Below, piece after piece: positions 1 through 7,089 of a DNA stretch of 14,806 bases (its first letter is position 1; the number at the start of each line of letters is the position of its first letter). This DNA comes from an uncultured Opitutia bacterium (GTDB lineage: Bacteria; Verrucomicrobiota; Verrucomicrobiia; Opitutales; Opitutaceae), in contig CALFZM010000168.1 of the NCBI GenBank assembly GCA_937952235.1, positions 1-14,806 of the forward strand, read 5' to 3'. Position numbers and translations under genes: made by a program. The notes under the pieces were generated by a model. The model was not told the origin of the DNA and made no database searches. It saw only the letters and a list, made by a program, of their open reading frames with translations.

Positions 1-1309
1 GCCGGCTCAACGGCGCCAGGTCGGGATCGTTGACGGTGAAGTGGTCGATGCCGTTGGTGCGGGCGGCGACGATCTCGATATGCTCGTCGGCGTTCAGGGT
101 GTTCTCGTCGAGCGGAGTGAAAAGCGCGTCCACGAACTGGCGCCGCGCGGTGAGCGTGGCGGAGTTGATCCACTGCCGGCCGCCGACCCAGCCCCGGACA
201 TTCGGCGGATAAAACAGCGCCTGTCCCATCTGCCGGAGAGGCACGAGCGTGAGGCGCGGGATGGGCGCCACGTCCAGCCCCAGGTCCTGCACCAGTCCGA
301 GATAGAATTGCACGGGACTCTTGATGAAGTTGCCGCGGAACTCCGGGGCGAAAAACAACCGGCTGCTGAAAAATTGCCGCACGAGGGCCCGCAGGTCGAA
401 GCCGGTGTCGCGCCAGCGGGCGCCCAGGGCGCCCAGATGCTCCGGCGGCAGCGCCGTGTCGCTGAGATAGAATCGGGCCATCTCGCGCGGCAGGAAGCTC
501 GCCGCCGCCGGCTGACTGTAGGCGAGCTCGATGACGTCGTCGCCGGAGAACGGTCCGGTCGCCCCAAACACCGTCTTGGTGCGCTTGTCCTGCTGGCGGG
601 GATCGAAGCGGAACTCACCCTCCGGCCGCGCGCGGTACCCGGTGAACGCCCGCGCCGCTTCCTTGATGTCGCCCTCCGTGTAATTGCCTTCGCCGAGCAC
701 GAAGAGTTCGAACAGCTCGCGGGCAAAGTTTTCGTTGGGCGCCCGTGCCTGGCTTTGCGCCAGGTCGAGGTAGATGACCATCGCCGGGGAGCGGGAAACG
801 GCTTTCGTGAGCGCGGGCGCGGGGCCAAAGCCGTGACGGGCGAGGATGTCGAAGTGCTGGTAGACGATGGCGGCGTTGCGCACCTTGTCGGCTGCGATCA
901 CGTAGACATCGCTCAGAAACAGTACCCATTTTGCCGTCGCCGCATGAGCCGGGGCCGAGGCGTGCTGCAGCCACTTGATGCTGAGCTCCTGCAGGGCGAT
1001 GCGGCTGCGCTCCTGGAGTTCACGCTGACCGCGGAGGCGCTCCTCGCCGGTCTTTCCCTGCAAGGCACGCTGGGCGGCAAAGGCGCTTTCCTGGAAGCGC
1101 GCGACGAGCCGCGGTTGTTCCAACCGCACCGGCTCCGCCGGAAAAAGCCGCTCGAGGGTGCCCGCGAGGCCTTCACGGACGGCGCGCTCCACGTCCTCGG
1201 CCCGGGCCGTCCAGCCCGCCCTGCGCAACAGATGGCGTGCCGCGTCCGCGTCCCAGGCGGTCGCTGGCAGCGGTTCCCAGGCTTCACCCGGCGAGAGGCT
1301 GAGTCTCAT
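1..1309 (-). CDS. DUF1800 domain protein (3' end outside window)
   Basis: About 436 residues are visible, running off the left edge, so the C-terminus is missing. The protein starts MRLSLSPGEAWEPLPATAWD. An early segment HLLRRAGW (about residues 26-33) and a central PNENFARELFELFVLGEGNY segment are the hallmarks of DUF1800 proteins. No signal peptide is obvious. DUF1800 proteins have no established biochemical role. They are abundant in Verrucomicrobiota and Planctomycetota and are often encoded beside a DUF1501 (sulfatase-like) gene, which here would lie beyond the window edge; that neighbour is only an expectation. The start ATG is 33 bp after the TsaB-like gene stop, so the two are probably cotranscribed. 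No Shine-Dalgarno sequence precedes it, and no upstream in-frame ATG, GTG or TTG is a better choice. Family assignment is confident; function is unknown. Confidence 0.85.
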   Translation of the reverse strand, partial: MRLSLSPGEAWEPLPATAWDADAARHLLRRAGWTARAEDVERAVREGLAGTLERLFPAEPVRLEQPRLVARFQESAFAAQRALQGKTGEERLRGQRELQERSRIALQELSIKWLQHASAPAHAATAKWVLFLSDVYVIAADKVRNAAIVYQHFDILARHGFGPAPALTKAVSRSPAMVIYLDLAQSQARAPNENFARELFELFVLGEGNYTEGDIKEAARAFTGYRARPEGEFRFDPRQQDKRTKTVFGATGPFSGDDVIELAYSQPAAASFLPREMARFYLSDTALPPEHLGALGARWRDTGFDLRALVRQFFSSRLFFAPEFRGNFIKSPVQFYLGLVQDLGLDVAPIPRLTLVPLRQMGQALFYPPNVRGWVGGRQWINSATLTARRQFVDALFTPLDENTLNADEHIEIVAARTNGIDHFTVNDPDLAPLSR

Positions 1310-1342
1310 GCGAGCAATGACGGAACCGGACGCCGGCGGGTT

Positions 1343-1993
1343 TCATCCTCCCGTCGCGCCGGCGGCGGGCGATTGGTGCACCTGGGGCGACCACTTCACG
1401 TACTGGGGTTCCTCGTGGAGAAAAGCGTCCGGGGCCGGCGACGGACGCAGCAGATCGGCGTCCCACACCTTGGGCAGCAGGGTCGCGAGGTCGTAGGACA
1501 CGGCGGGTACCGGCAGACCGGCGGGCAGCGCCGACCAATGCCGGAAGTGTTCCGGTTGCACCAGCTCGCCCGCGAGCTCGCCGGTGGGGATGCGGCGCAG
1601 GCCGCGGCCGATCTGGTAGTGATGCCAGGTATCGCGCCGGGCATCGGCGATGACGCCGACCTCCGGCCGCCCGAGGGCGTGCGCCACCACCGCAAGGCTG
1701 CTGTACGCGTAGACCGGACGCGGCCGGAGCACCTGCCAGGTCCGCAGCGCCATGGCGGCGGTGCGGATGCCCAGCACCGAACCGGGACCGTCGCAGAACG
1801 CGAAGGCGGAGACCGCCAGCGGGTCGACGCCCAAGCGTTCCAGGCCGCGGAAGATCGCCACCCCGGATTCCGCGGTGTCGGTCGCCCACGTGCCGGTGCC
1901 GTCCGAATTCAGGTACCCGACCTGCACGAGGGCGGAAGCCGCGTCGATGACCAGCAGGGGAAACGATGTCGGAAGCTGGCGAAATCCGGGCAT
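1343..1993 (-). CDS. tsaB: TsaB/YeaZ-like tRNA t6A modification protein
   Basis: This 216-aa protein fits the TsaB (YeaZ) family, the non-catalytic ASKHA-fold partner of TsaD in N6-threonylcarbamoyl-adenosine (t6A37) synthesis on ANN-decoding tRNAs. The N-terminal beta strand LLVIDAAS (residues 13-20) matches the usual IDTS-type start. FAFCDGPGSVLGIRTA (about 64-79) corresponds to the conserved GPGSFTGLRIG helix and is partly degenerate. The C-terminal half is weakly conserved, as is normal for the family. The chosen ATG puts the first strand close to the N-terminus. An in-frame ATG at 2068 would add 25 residues but would overlap the tig promoter candidate. The gene diverges from tig and lies 33 bp upstream of the DUF1800 gene. 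The main alternative is another glycoprotease-fold protein. Confidence 0.72.
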   Translation of the reverse strand: MPGFRQLPTSFPLLVIDAASALVQVGYLNSDGTGTWATDTAESGVAIFRGLERLGVDPLAVSAFAFCDGPGSVLGIRTAAMALRTWQVLRPRPVYAYSSLAVVAHALGRPEVGVIADARRDTWHHYQIGRGLRRIPTGELAGELVQPEHFRHWSALPAGLPVPAVSYDLATLLPKVWDADLLRPSPAPDAFLHEEPQYVKWSPQVHQSPAAGATGG

Positions 1994-2048
1994 TTGCCGG
2001 TCACGAAACGGCGGGTGTCCCGCGCCGGCAAGCGCGCAGAATCCGTCA

Positions 2049-2076
2049 TTGACCGTCCTCCGCGCCATCCTACCGT
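2049..2076 (+). promoter_or_regulatory. Candidate sigma-70-type promoter for tig-clpP
   Basis: TTGACC (2049-2054) and TACCGT (2071-2076) are separated by 16 bp in the divergent tsaB/tig gap. Transcription would start near 2083, about 35 bp before the tig GTG. The -35 box matches consensus at five of six positions and the -10 box at three, including the key T, A and final T. This rests on pattern matching alone in GC-rich DNA. Confidence 0.35.
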
Positions 2077-2117
2077 GGCCGATTCTTCGATAACGCACCC
2101 AGTCCGAACCTTTCGCC

Positions 2118-3440
2118 GTGAACGTCCAACTGAACCACGTCTCCGCCACCCGCAAGAGCCTCGTCGTCACGCTCGACGCGAGCGAAGTCGACGCCGAACA
2201 CCAGGCCGTCGTGGGAGAGATCGCCAAGATTGCCCGCATTCCCGGCTTTCGTCCCGGCAAGGCGCCCGCGGCGATGGTGGCCAAGCGGTTCGGCAAGGAG
2301 GTCGCCGACGACTTCAAGCAAAAGGTCATCGCCAAGGCGTACCGTTCCGCGTTGGAGCAGGAGAAGCTCGATGTGCTCAATGTGGTCGACGTCAAGGAAG
2401 GCACCATCGCCACGGGTTCCGCCGCCACGGTGACGATCACCCTCGACGTTCGGCCGGAGTTCGAAGTGCCCGACGTTTCGGATCTCGCCACCGAGATCGC
2501 TCCGACCGAGGCGACGGATGCCGAGGTGGAGAACGTCATCCAGGGCCTGCGTTCCGAACGCGCCGACTTCAAGGCGGCCGACCGTCCCGCCCAGAAGGGC
2601 GACTACGTGAAGCTCGCCTACGAAGGCACGATCGAAGGCAAGCCGATCACCGAGCTGGCGCCCGACAAGCAGCTCTACGGCAAGGTGCCGCAGACCTGGG
2701 AGGAAGTGGAAGGCGCCAATGAAGGCGTGATCCCCGGTCTCGGCCTGCAACTCGGCGGACTCAAGGCGGGCGACAAGAAGGACGTCGCGATCACTTTCCC
2801 GGCCGATTTCGCCGCCGTTCCCGCGCTCGCCGGGAAGGCGGCGGTCTACGCCGTCGAGGTTCAGGAGGTGCGCGAGCGGGTGCTGCCGCCGCTCGACGCC
2901 GAGTTCTTCAAGAGCCAGCAGGTCGAGGATCTCGCGGGACTCCAGGCGCAGGTGCGAAACAACCTGAAAATGCAGAAGGAGTACCAGAACCGCTCCGCGC
3001 AACGCCGGCAGGTGACCGAGCAGCTGGCGGCGAAGGTGGATTTCCCGGTGCCGGATTCGCTCGTCGATGCCGAGACGCAGGGCGTGCTCCGCCAGTTCAT
3101 CGAGGAGAACATGCGTCGCGGCGTGCCGCAGGAGCAGTTCGAGAAGGACAAGAAGGAACTTTACGACGGCGCGCGCCGGGCGGCCGTCGGCCGGGTGAAG
3201 CTCCAGCTCGTGCTCGCGAAGCTCGCCGAGAAGGAAAAGATCGAGGTCACCAATGACGACCTGAACAACTATATCTACCGCGAGTCGATGCGCTCCGGGC
3301 AGAAGGCGGACAAGCTCGTGAAGTCGCTTTCCACGGATCGCGACCACCTTCGGTCGGTGCAGCAGTCGATCATTTTCGACAAGGCGGTTGATTTCCTCGT
3401 CTCCAAGGCTAAGGTCACGACCGTCCAGCCAAAGGCCTGA
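2118..3440 (+). CDS. tig: Trigger factor, ribosome-associated chaperone
   Basis: This 440-aa protein has the length and three-part layout of trigger factor, the chaperone that binds ribosomal protein L23 at the exit tunnel and shields nascent chains. The N-terminal domain carries the ribosome-binding signature GFRPGKAP (residues 43-50). An FKBP-type peptidyl-prolyl isomerase domain occupies roughly 155-240 (KGDYVKLAYEGTIEGK, then GVIPGLGLQLGGLKAGDKK). The C-terminal helical chaperone arms follow and are rich in Lys, Glu and Gln. Translation is taken to start at GTG (2118), giving MNVQLNHVSATRKSL, the usual family opening. No Shine-Dalgarno sequence is present; a CCTTTC tract (2109-2114) lies just before the start. 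clpP begins 23 bp after the stop, so tig-clpP probably form one transcript, as in many bacteria. Confidence 0.96.
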   Translation: MNVQLNHVSATRKSLVVTLDASEVDAEHQAVVGEIAKIARIPGFRPGKAPAAMVAKRFGKEVADDFKQKVIAKAYRSALEQEKLDVLNVVDVKEGTIATGSAATVTITLDVRPEFEVPDVSDLATEIAPTEATDAEVENVIQGLRSERADFKAADRPAQKGDYVKLAYEGTIEGKPITELAPDKQLYGKVPQTWEEVEGANEGVIPGLGLQLGGLKAGDKKDVAITFPADFAAVPALAGKAAVYAVEVQEVRERVLPPLDAEFFKSQQVEDLAGLQAQVRNNLKMQKEYQNRSAQRRQVTEQLAAKVDFPVPDSLVDAETQGVLRQFIEENMRRGVPQEQFEKDKKELYDGARRAAVGRVKLQLVLAKLAEKEKIEVTNDDLNNYIYRESMRSGQKADKLVKSLSTDRDHLRSVQQSIIFDKAVDFLVSKAKVTTVQPKA

Positions 3441-3463
3441 ACGGCCCAACCTCGATCCCACTT

Positions 3464-4081
3464 GTGAGCTACTACGTTCCCATCGTCCTGGAAAACACCG
3501 GCCGCGGCGAGCGGTCGATGGACATCTATTCGCGCCTGCTGAAGGACCGGATTATCTTCATCGGGACGCCGATCGACGACGTGGTGGCCAATCTGGTGAT
3601 CGCCCAGATGCTGTTCCTCCAGATGGAGGACTCGAAGAAGGACATTCATTTGTACATCAATTCACCCGGTGGCGTCGTCACCGGCGGAATGGCGATCTAC
3701 GACACGATGAACTTCCTGCAGTGCGACATTGTCACGTACTGCGTCGGCATGGCTGCCAGCATGAGCACCGTGCTGCTCGCCGCCGGCACCAAGGGCAAGC
3801 GGTTCGCGCTGCCCAACAGCCGCGTGATGATCCACCAGCCCAGCGGCGGCGCCGGCGGGCAGGCCGCCGACATCGCGATCGCCGCGCGGGAGATCCTGCG
3901 CTGGCGCAAGACGCTCAACGAGGCGATCTCCCGCCACACCGGCCGCTCCGTCGATCAGGTGGAAAGGGACTCGGATCGCGATTACTACCTGAGCGCGAAC
4001 GAAGCGAAGGATTACGGCATCGTCGATCACGTGGTGACCTCGACGCGCGAGGCCCAGACCGCCGTCCAGACCGCGGCCTGA
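3464..4081 (+). CDS. clpP: ATP-dependent Clp protease proteolytic subunit ClpP
   Basis: This 205-aa serine protease subunit forms the tetradecameric barrel that degrades substrates unfolded by ClpX or ClpA. The catalytic triad is visible as Ser99 (in GMAASMS), His124 (in RVMIHQPSGG) and Asp173 (in SDRDYYLSANEAKDYG). INSPGG (65-70) forms part of the oxyanion and substrate groove. The usual GQAASM is GMAASM here. There is no long N-terminal propeptide: translation starts at GTG, giving MSYYVPIVLENTGRGERSMD, already close to the mature N-terminus. No Shine-Dalgarno sequence is seen. It is 23 bp downstream of tig. The gene is followed by a palindromic repeat and a strong terminator, so it is likely the last gene of the tig-clpP transcript. 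Confidence 0.97.
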   Translation: MSYYVPIVLENTGRGERSMDIYSRLLKDRIIFIGTPIDDVVANLVIAQMLFLQMEDSKKDIHLYINSPGGVVTGGMAIYDTMNFLQCDIVTYCVGMAASMSTVLLAAGTKGKRFALPNSRVMIHQPSGGAGGQAADIAIAAREILRWRKTLNEAISRHTGRSVDQVERDSDRDYYLSANEAKDYGIVDHVVTSTREAQTAVQTAA

Positions 4082-4120
4082 GACGGGGCCGCTCCGTTGG
4101 CCGGCATCCGGTCGCACGAA

Positions 4121-4196
4121 GGTGGAGCAGCTTGTCCTCGAGCTGCTGCAGTCGGATTTACCGAACGTCAGCCGCCTGGGGAAAGGCGGCTCCACC
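4121..4196 (+). repeat. REP/BIME-like palindromic element, copy 1
   Basis: This is a 76-bp imperfect palindrome. Outer arms GGTGGAGC (4121-4128) and GCTCCACC (4189-4196) enclose two hairpins. The first is GCAGCT/AGCTGC around a loop containing GTCCTC. The second is AGCCGCCT/AGGCGGCT around loop GGGGAA. The centre is a diverged short palindrome, TCGG-ATTTA-CCGA. Three related copies lie at 5762-5837, 7825-7899 and 12483-12559; this is the most diverged. It sits 39 bp after the clpP stop. GGAG before each hairpin is typical of REP sequences mobilised by RAYT transposases; that link is inferred from structure. Confidence 0.85.
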
Positions 4197-4234
4197 TACT
4201 TCTGGTCGACTCGCTTCCCGGTGACCCCTATTCG

Positions 4235-4258
4235 AGCGCCCCGCGCGGGCGCTTTTTT
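4235..4258 (+). terminator. Intrinsic terminator after clpP
   Basis: A 7-bp GC-rich stem AGCGCCC/GGGCGCT with loop CGCGC is followed at once by a run of six T (4253-4258). This is a textbook rho-independent terminator on the plus strand. It lies downstream of clpP and the repeat, and would separate tig-clpP transcription from clpX. Confidence 0.9.
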
Positions 4259-4450
4259 CATGCCCGGACCCAGGCCCGGGCGGGCGCGCGACCCTCGAAA
4301 CGGAGCCCGCGCTTCGGGTCAGCCTGAACGGCAGGGCTGCAACCTCGGGCAGCCGTTTGCGTCCTGTCGCCGCCTCGTTACGGGTGGAATCCGCACTTTA
4401 GCGCCCCCAATCCGGCTCGACTCCCCCTTCCACCGGTCCAACGTCACCAT
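4259..4450 (+). other. clpX upstream region with a short inverted repeat
   Basis: The clpP-clpX gap is 369 bp in total. Its first part holds repeat copy 1 and the terminator. These remaining 192 bp have no credible gene. They presumably contain the clpX promoter, but no clear -35/-10 pair could be picked. The visible structure is a 7-bp inverted repeat GGTGGAA (4383-4389) and TTCCACC (4428-4434) with a 38-nt spacer. The last bases before the ATG are pyrimidine-rich, without a Shine-Dalgarno sequence. Confidence 0.4.
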
Positions 4451-5743
4451 ATGGCAAAATCCGCGCGCATGACCCTCTGTTCGTTCTGCGGCAAGTCGCA
4501 GGCCGAGGTGAAGAAGATCATCGCCGGACCCGGGGTGTACATCTGCGACTCCTGCGTGAACGTCTGCAAGACGATCATCGACCGGGAGGTGAAGGCGCCG
4601 GCGATCGAGGCCAAGCCGGCGTTTCGCCTGGTCAAGCCGTCCGAGATCAAGAAGACGCTCGACGACTACGTCATCGGCCAGGACCACGCCAAGAAGGTGC
4701 TCTCGGTCGCCGTGTACAATCACTACAAGCGGCTGATGTTCGACTCCGGCCAGTCCAAGGACTCGGCGGCGATCTCCCCGGAGTTCAGCGAGGTCGAGGT
4801 CGAGAAGAGCAACATCCTTCTCGTGGGCCCGACCGGCTCCGGCAAGACGCTCCTGGCCCGGACGCTCGCCAAGATCCTCGACGTGCCCTTCGCGATCTCC
4901 GACGCCACCACGCTGACGGAGGCGGGTTATGTCGGCGAAGACGTCGAGAACGTGGTGCTCCGGCTGCTGCAGGCGGCCAACTACGACGTGAAGAAGGCCG
5001 AATGCGGGATCATTTACATCGACGAGATCGACAAGATCGGCCGCAAGACGGAGAACGTGTCGATCACCCGCGACGTCTCGGGCGAGGGCGTGCAGCAGGC
5101 GCTGCTGAAGATCCTCGAGGGCACGACGTGCAACGTGCCGCCGCAGGGCGGGCGCAAGCACCCGAACCAGGAATACATCCAGATCAACACGTCGAATATC
5201 CTGTTCATTTGCGGCGGGGCGTTCGTTGGCCTCGATGCGCTCGTCCAGCGCCGCATGGGCACGCGCAGCCTGGGATTTTCCTCGATTGCCGCCCAGCACG
5301 AGACGTCACTGAAGCCGGAGCAGATGATGAAGTCGCTCGCGCCCGAGGACCTGATCCGCTTCGGGATGATTCCGGAGTTCATCGGCCGGCTGCCGGTCGT
5401 ATCCGTGCTGGATCAGCTCAGCGTCGCCGATCTCGAGAAGATTCTCCTCCGCACGAAGAACGCCATGGTGAAGCAGTACTCCAAGCTGTTCGCGATGGAC
5501 GGAGTGCGGTTGAAATTCACGCCCGACGCCGTCCGCGCCATCGCCGCGCGCGCGATCGAGCTCAAGACCGGCGCCCGCGCCCTGCGTGCGATCATGGAGA
5601 ACATCATGCTCGAGGTGATGTACGAGCTGCCGCAGCGCGACGACGTCACCGAGGTGGTCGTCGATGCCGCGGTCGTCGCCGGCCGCCGCAAGCCCACGCT
5701 GCGCCGCGCCGGCAAGGCGGAGCCGAAGCAGGACGCCGCCTGA
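4451..5743 (+). CDS. clpX: ClpX, ATP-dependent unfoldase subunit of ClpXP
   Basis: This 430-aa AAA+ unfoldase recognises tagged substrates, unfolds them and feeds them to ClpP. The N-terminal zinc-binding domain has Cys10, Cys13, Cys32 and Cys35. Walker A is GPTGSGKT (126-133) and Walker B IIYIDEID (187-194). The substrate-gripping pore loop is GYVG (159-162), and GGRKHPN (233-239) is the RKH loop. The ClpP-docking loop reads LGF (274-276) rather than the usual IGF. The arginine-finger region FIGRLP (310-315) and sensor 2 GARALRAI follow. The length is normal. The start ATG gives MAKSARMTLCSFCG; an internal Met7 is a possible alternative. The gene is transcribed separately from clpP, judging by the intervening terminator, and faces the convergent M42 peptidase gene. 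Confidence 0.97.
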   Translation: MAKSARMTLCSFCGKSQAEVKKIIAGPGVYICDSCVNVCKTIIDREVKAPAIEAKPAFRLVKPSEIKKTLDDYVIGQDHAKKVLSVAVYNHYKRLMFDSGQSKDSAAISPEFSEVEVEKSNILLVGPTGSGKTLLARTLAKILDVPFAISDATTLTEAGYVGEDVENVVLRLLQAANYDVKKAECGIIYIDEIDKIGRKTENVSITRDVSGEGVQQALLKILEGTTCNVPPQGGRKHPNQEYIQINTSNILFICGGAFVGLDALVQRRMGTRSLGFSSIAAQHETSLKPEQMMKSLAPEDLIRFGMIPEFIGRLPVVSVLDQLSVADLEKILLRTKNAMVKQYSKLFAMDGVRLKFTPDAVRAIAARAIELKTGARALRAIMENIMLEVMYELPQRDDVTEVVVDAAVVAGRRKPTLRRAGKAEPKQDAA

Positions 5744-5761
5744 GCGGAATGATGCCGTTGC

Positions 5762-5837
5762 GGGGTAGCCGCCTGTCCCCAGGCGGCTGACGTGCGGTGG
5801 ACCGGTCCGCAGCAGCTTGAGGACAAGCTGATCCACC
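5762..5837 (-). repeat. REP/BIME-like palindromic element, copy 2 (inverted)
   Basis: This 76-bp element is in the opposite orientation to copies 1, 3 and 4. Read on the minus strand it has hairpin CAGCTT-GTCCTC-AAGCTG, a central GGACCGGTCC palindrome, and hairpin AGCCGCCT-GGGGAC-AGGCGGCT. The plus-strand left end carries GTAG (5765-5768) where the other copies have GGAG; both tetranucleotides are characteristic of REP units. It begins 18 bp after the clpX stop, in the gap between convergent clpX and the M42 peptidase gene. Confidence 0.88.
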
Positions 5838-5845
5838 TTTCACTG

Positions 5846-5871
5846 TGGCCTTACGGCCAATTTGAAGGCCA
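5846..5871. other. Hairpin in convergent clpX/M42 gap
   Basis: TGGCCTT (5846-5852) and AAGGCCA (5865-5871) form a 7-bp stem. An alternative TGGCC-TTAC-GGCCA hairpin uses the same left arm. There is no T-run, so it is not a standard intrinsic terminator, but it could stop or stabilise transcript ends here. Confidence 0.3.
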
Positions 5872-5878
5872 ACAGCAT

Positions 5879-5901
5879 GCGGCCGGGGACGGCCGCGCTC
5901 C
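5879..5901 (-). repeat. Single REP-like hairpin unit beside M42 gene
   Basis: On the minus strand GGAG (complement of 5898-5901) is followed one base later by a perfect 6-bp hairpin GCGGCC-GTCCCC-GGCCGC (complement of 5879-5896). The loop and preceding GGAG are the same as in the half-units of the four longer elements, though the stem differs. It lies 6 bp downstream of the M42 peptidase stop and could also act as its 3' end structure. Confidence 0.6.
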
Positions 5902-5907
5902 CCAAGT

Positions 5908-6975
5908 TCACCAGTGGGCGTAATCGCCCTCTTCCAGCTCGCGCGCGAATTCCACCAGCAGCTTCACGCACCACTCCACGTCCTCGAGGTCGACGACCTC
6001 GCTCGGCGTGTGCATGTAGCGCAGCGGAATGCTCACGAGCCCCGTGGCGATGCCGCCGCGCCCGACCTGGATCGCCCGGGCGTCGGTCCCGGTCGGCCGG
6101 GGATCGGCCTCGAGCTGGTAGGGCACGCGCGCCTTCTTCGCCGCCTTCACCAGCCGTTCGTAGATCCGGGGATTGATGTTGGCCCCGCGGCAGAGGATCG
6201 GCCCGCCGCCCAGCTTCGTCTCGCCGAAGCGGCGGTTGTCGCAGTCGGGATGGTCGGTCGCATGGCCGACGTCGATCGCCACGGCGATGTGCGGGTTCAC
6301 GAGGTAGGCCGAGGTGGTTGCGCCGCGGACGCCGATTTCCTCCTGCGCGGTCGCGACACTGACGACCTTCGCGGCGAGCGGCTTCTTTTCCTTCGCCAGC
6401 CGGATCAGGGTCTCGCCGACGATGTAGGCGCCGACCTTGTTGTCGAAGGCGCGGGCGGTGCCGATGCTGCCGTGGATCAACTCGAGTTCGTGGTCGTAGG
6501 TGGCGACGTCGCCGATGCTGACCCGCGCGAGCGCGTCGGCCTTCGAGCTTGCGCCGATGTCGATCCAGATCTCGTGCTTCTTGGGGACCTTCTTGCGGTC
6601 CTCGTCGTCCATGAGGTGGATCGCCCGCTTGCCGGTCACGCCCTTCACCGGGCCGTTCGCGGTCTGGATGATCACCCGCCGACCCGAGATGACACTCAGG
6701 TCGTGGCCGCCAATGGTGTCGAAATAGAGGAAGCCGTCCTTGTTGACGTACGTGAGGATGAGCCCGAGCTCGTCCATGTGCCCGGCGAGCATCAGCACCG
6801 GATCGCCCTTCGGGTTGAGGGTGGCGATCCGGTTGCCGAGGGCATCCTTCGCGTAGGCGTCGGCCACCGGCTTGACGTGCCGGTCGAAGACCGCCTGGGC
6901 TTCGGCCTCGTAGCCGGACGGCGAGCGGGCGTGGAGCAGTTCAGCGAGAAACGCGGGGACTTTGTAGGACGCCAT
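5908..6975 (-). CDS. M42 family metalloaminopeptidase
   Basis: This 355-aa protein belongs to peptidase family M42, cytosolic di-metal aminopeptidases that often form tetrahedral dodecamers and trim peptides released by proteasome- or Clp-type proteases. Expected residues are all visible: His66 and Asp68 (GHMDELG), bridging Asp178 (FDNKVGAY), catalytic Glu212 and ligand Glu213 (AQEEIGVRG), Asp235 (AIDVGHATDHPD) and His322 (RYMHTPSEV). Exact substrate specificity (glutamyl, leucyl or deblocking) cannot be read from sequence. There is no signal peptide. The start ATG gives MASYKVPAFLAELLHARSPSGYE, the normal N-terminus; it lacks a Shine-Dalgarno sequence but has CCTTTC five bases upstream. The gene is divergent from hisA across a structured 114-bp gap and convergent with clpX. 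Confidence 0.93.
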   Translation of the reverse strand: MASYKVPAFLAELLHARSPSGYEAEAQAVFDRHVKPVADAYAKDALGNRIATLNPKGDPVLMLAGHMDELGLILTYVNKDGFLYFDTIGGHDLSVISGRRVIIQTANGPVKGVTGKRAIHLMDDEDRKKVPKKHEIWIDIGASSKADALARVSIGDVATYDHELELIHGSIGTARAFDNKVGAYIVGETLIRLAKEKKPLAAKVVSVATAQEEIGVRGATTSAYLVNPHIAVAIDVGHATDHPDCDNRRFGETKLGGGPILCRGANINPRIYERLVKAAKKARVPYQLEADPRPTGTDARAIQVGRGGIATGLVSIPLRYMHTPSEVVDLEDVEWCVKLLVEFARELEEGDYAHW

Positions 6976-6980
6976 GAGTG

Positions 6981-7087
6981 GAAAGGGCGGAGCGAGTAAG
7001 GTCGGGCCGGGCACGCGGCGCAAGCAGCAGGCGACTGGAACCGCTGCTCGACTTGTCGCCCGGTCCCGCCTTCGCTCCCTCGCTTTC
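6981..7087. repeat. Large imperfect inverted repeat between M42 gene and hisA
   Basis: The left arm (about 6981-7012) and the reverse complement of the right arm (about 7087-7058) share GAAAG, GGAGCGA, AAGG, CGGG and CCGGGC in order, with small gaps. An inner hairpin pairs GGCGAC (7030-7035) with GTCGCC (7055-7060). The structure fills almost the whole gap between the two divergent start codons, so both genes have similar leader sequences. It may be a regulatory site, a shared promoter region, or another mobile palindrome. Confidence 0.6.
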
Positions 7088-7089
7088 GC

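Noticed and set aside
1994..2068. Alternative upstream start for the TsaB-like gene (ATG at 2068)
   Set aside because: The added 25 residues look non-conserved and the start would overlap the tig promoter candidate.
41..2722. Very long plus-strand open frame (893 codons)
   Set aside because: It overlaps the DUF1800 and TsaB genes in antisense and tig in another frame. Its translation is Arg/Pro/Gly-rich with no domain, a high-GC artefact.
4383..4440. tRNA- or tmRNA-end-like sequence (GGCTCGACTCC with GGTGGAA/TTCCACC arms)
   Set aside because: The bases flanking the loop do not form a T stem, there is no room for D and anticodon arms, and no CCA end is in register. No matching tmRNA 5' end was found upstream.
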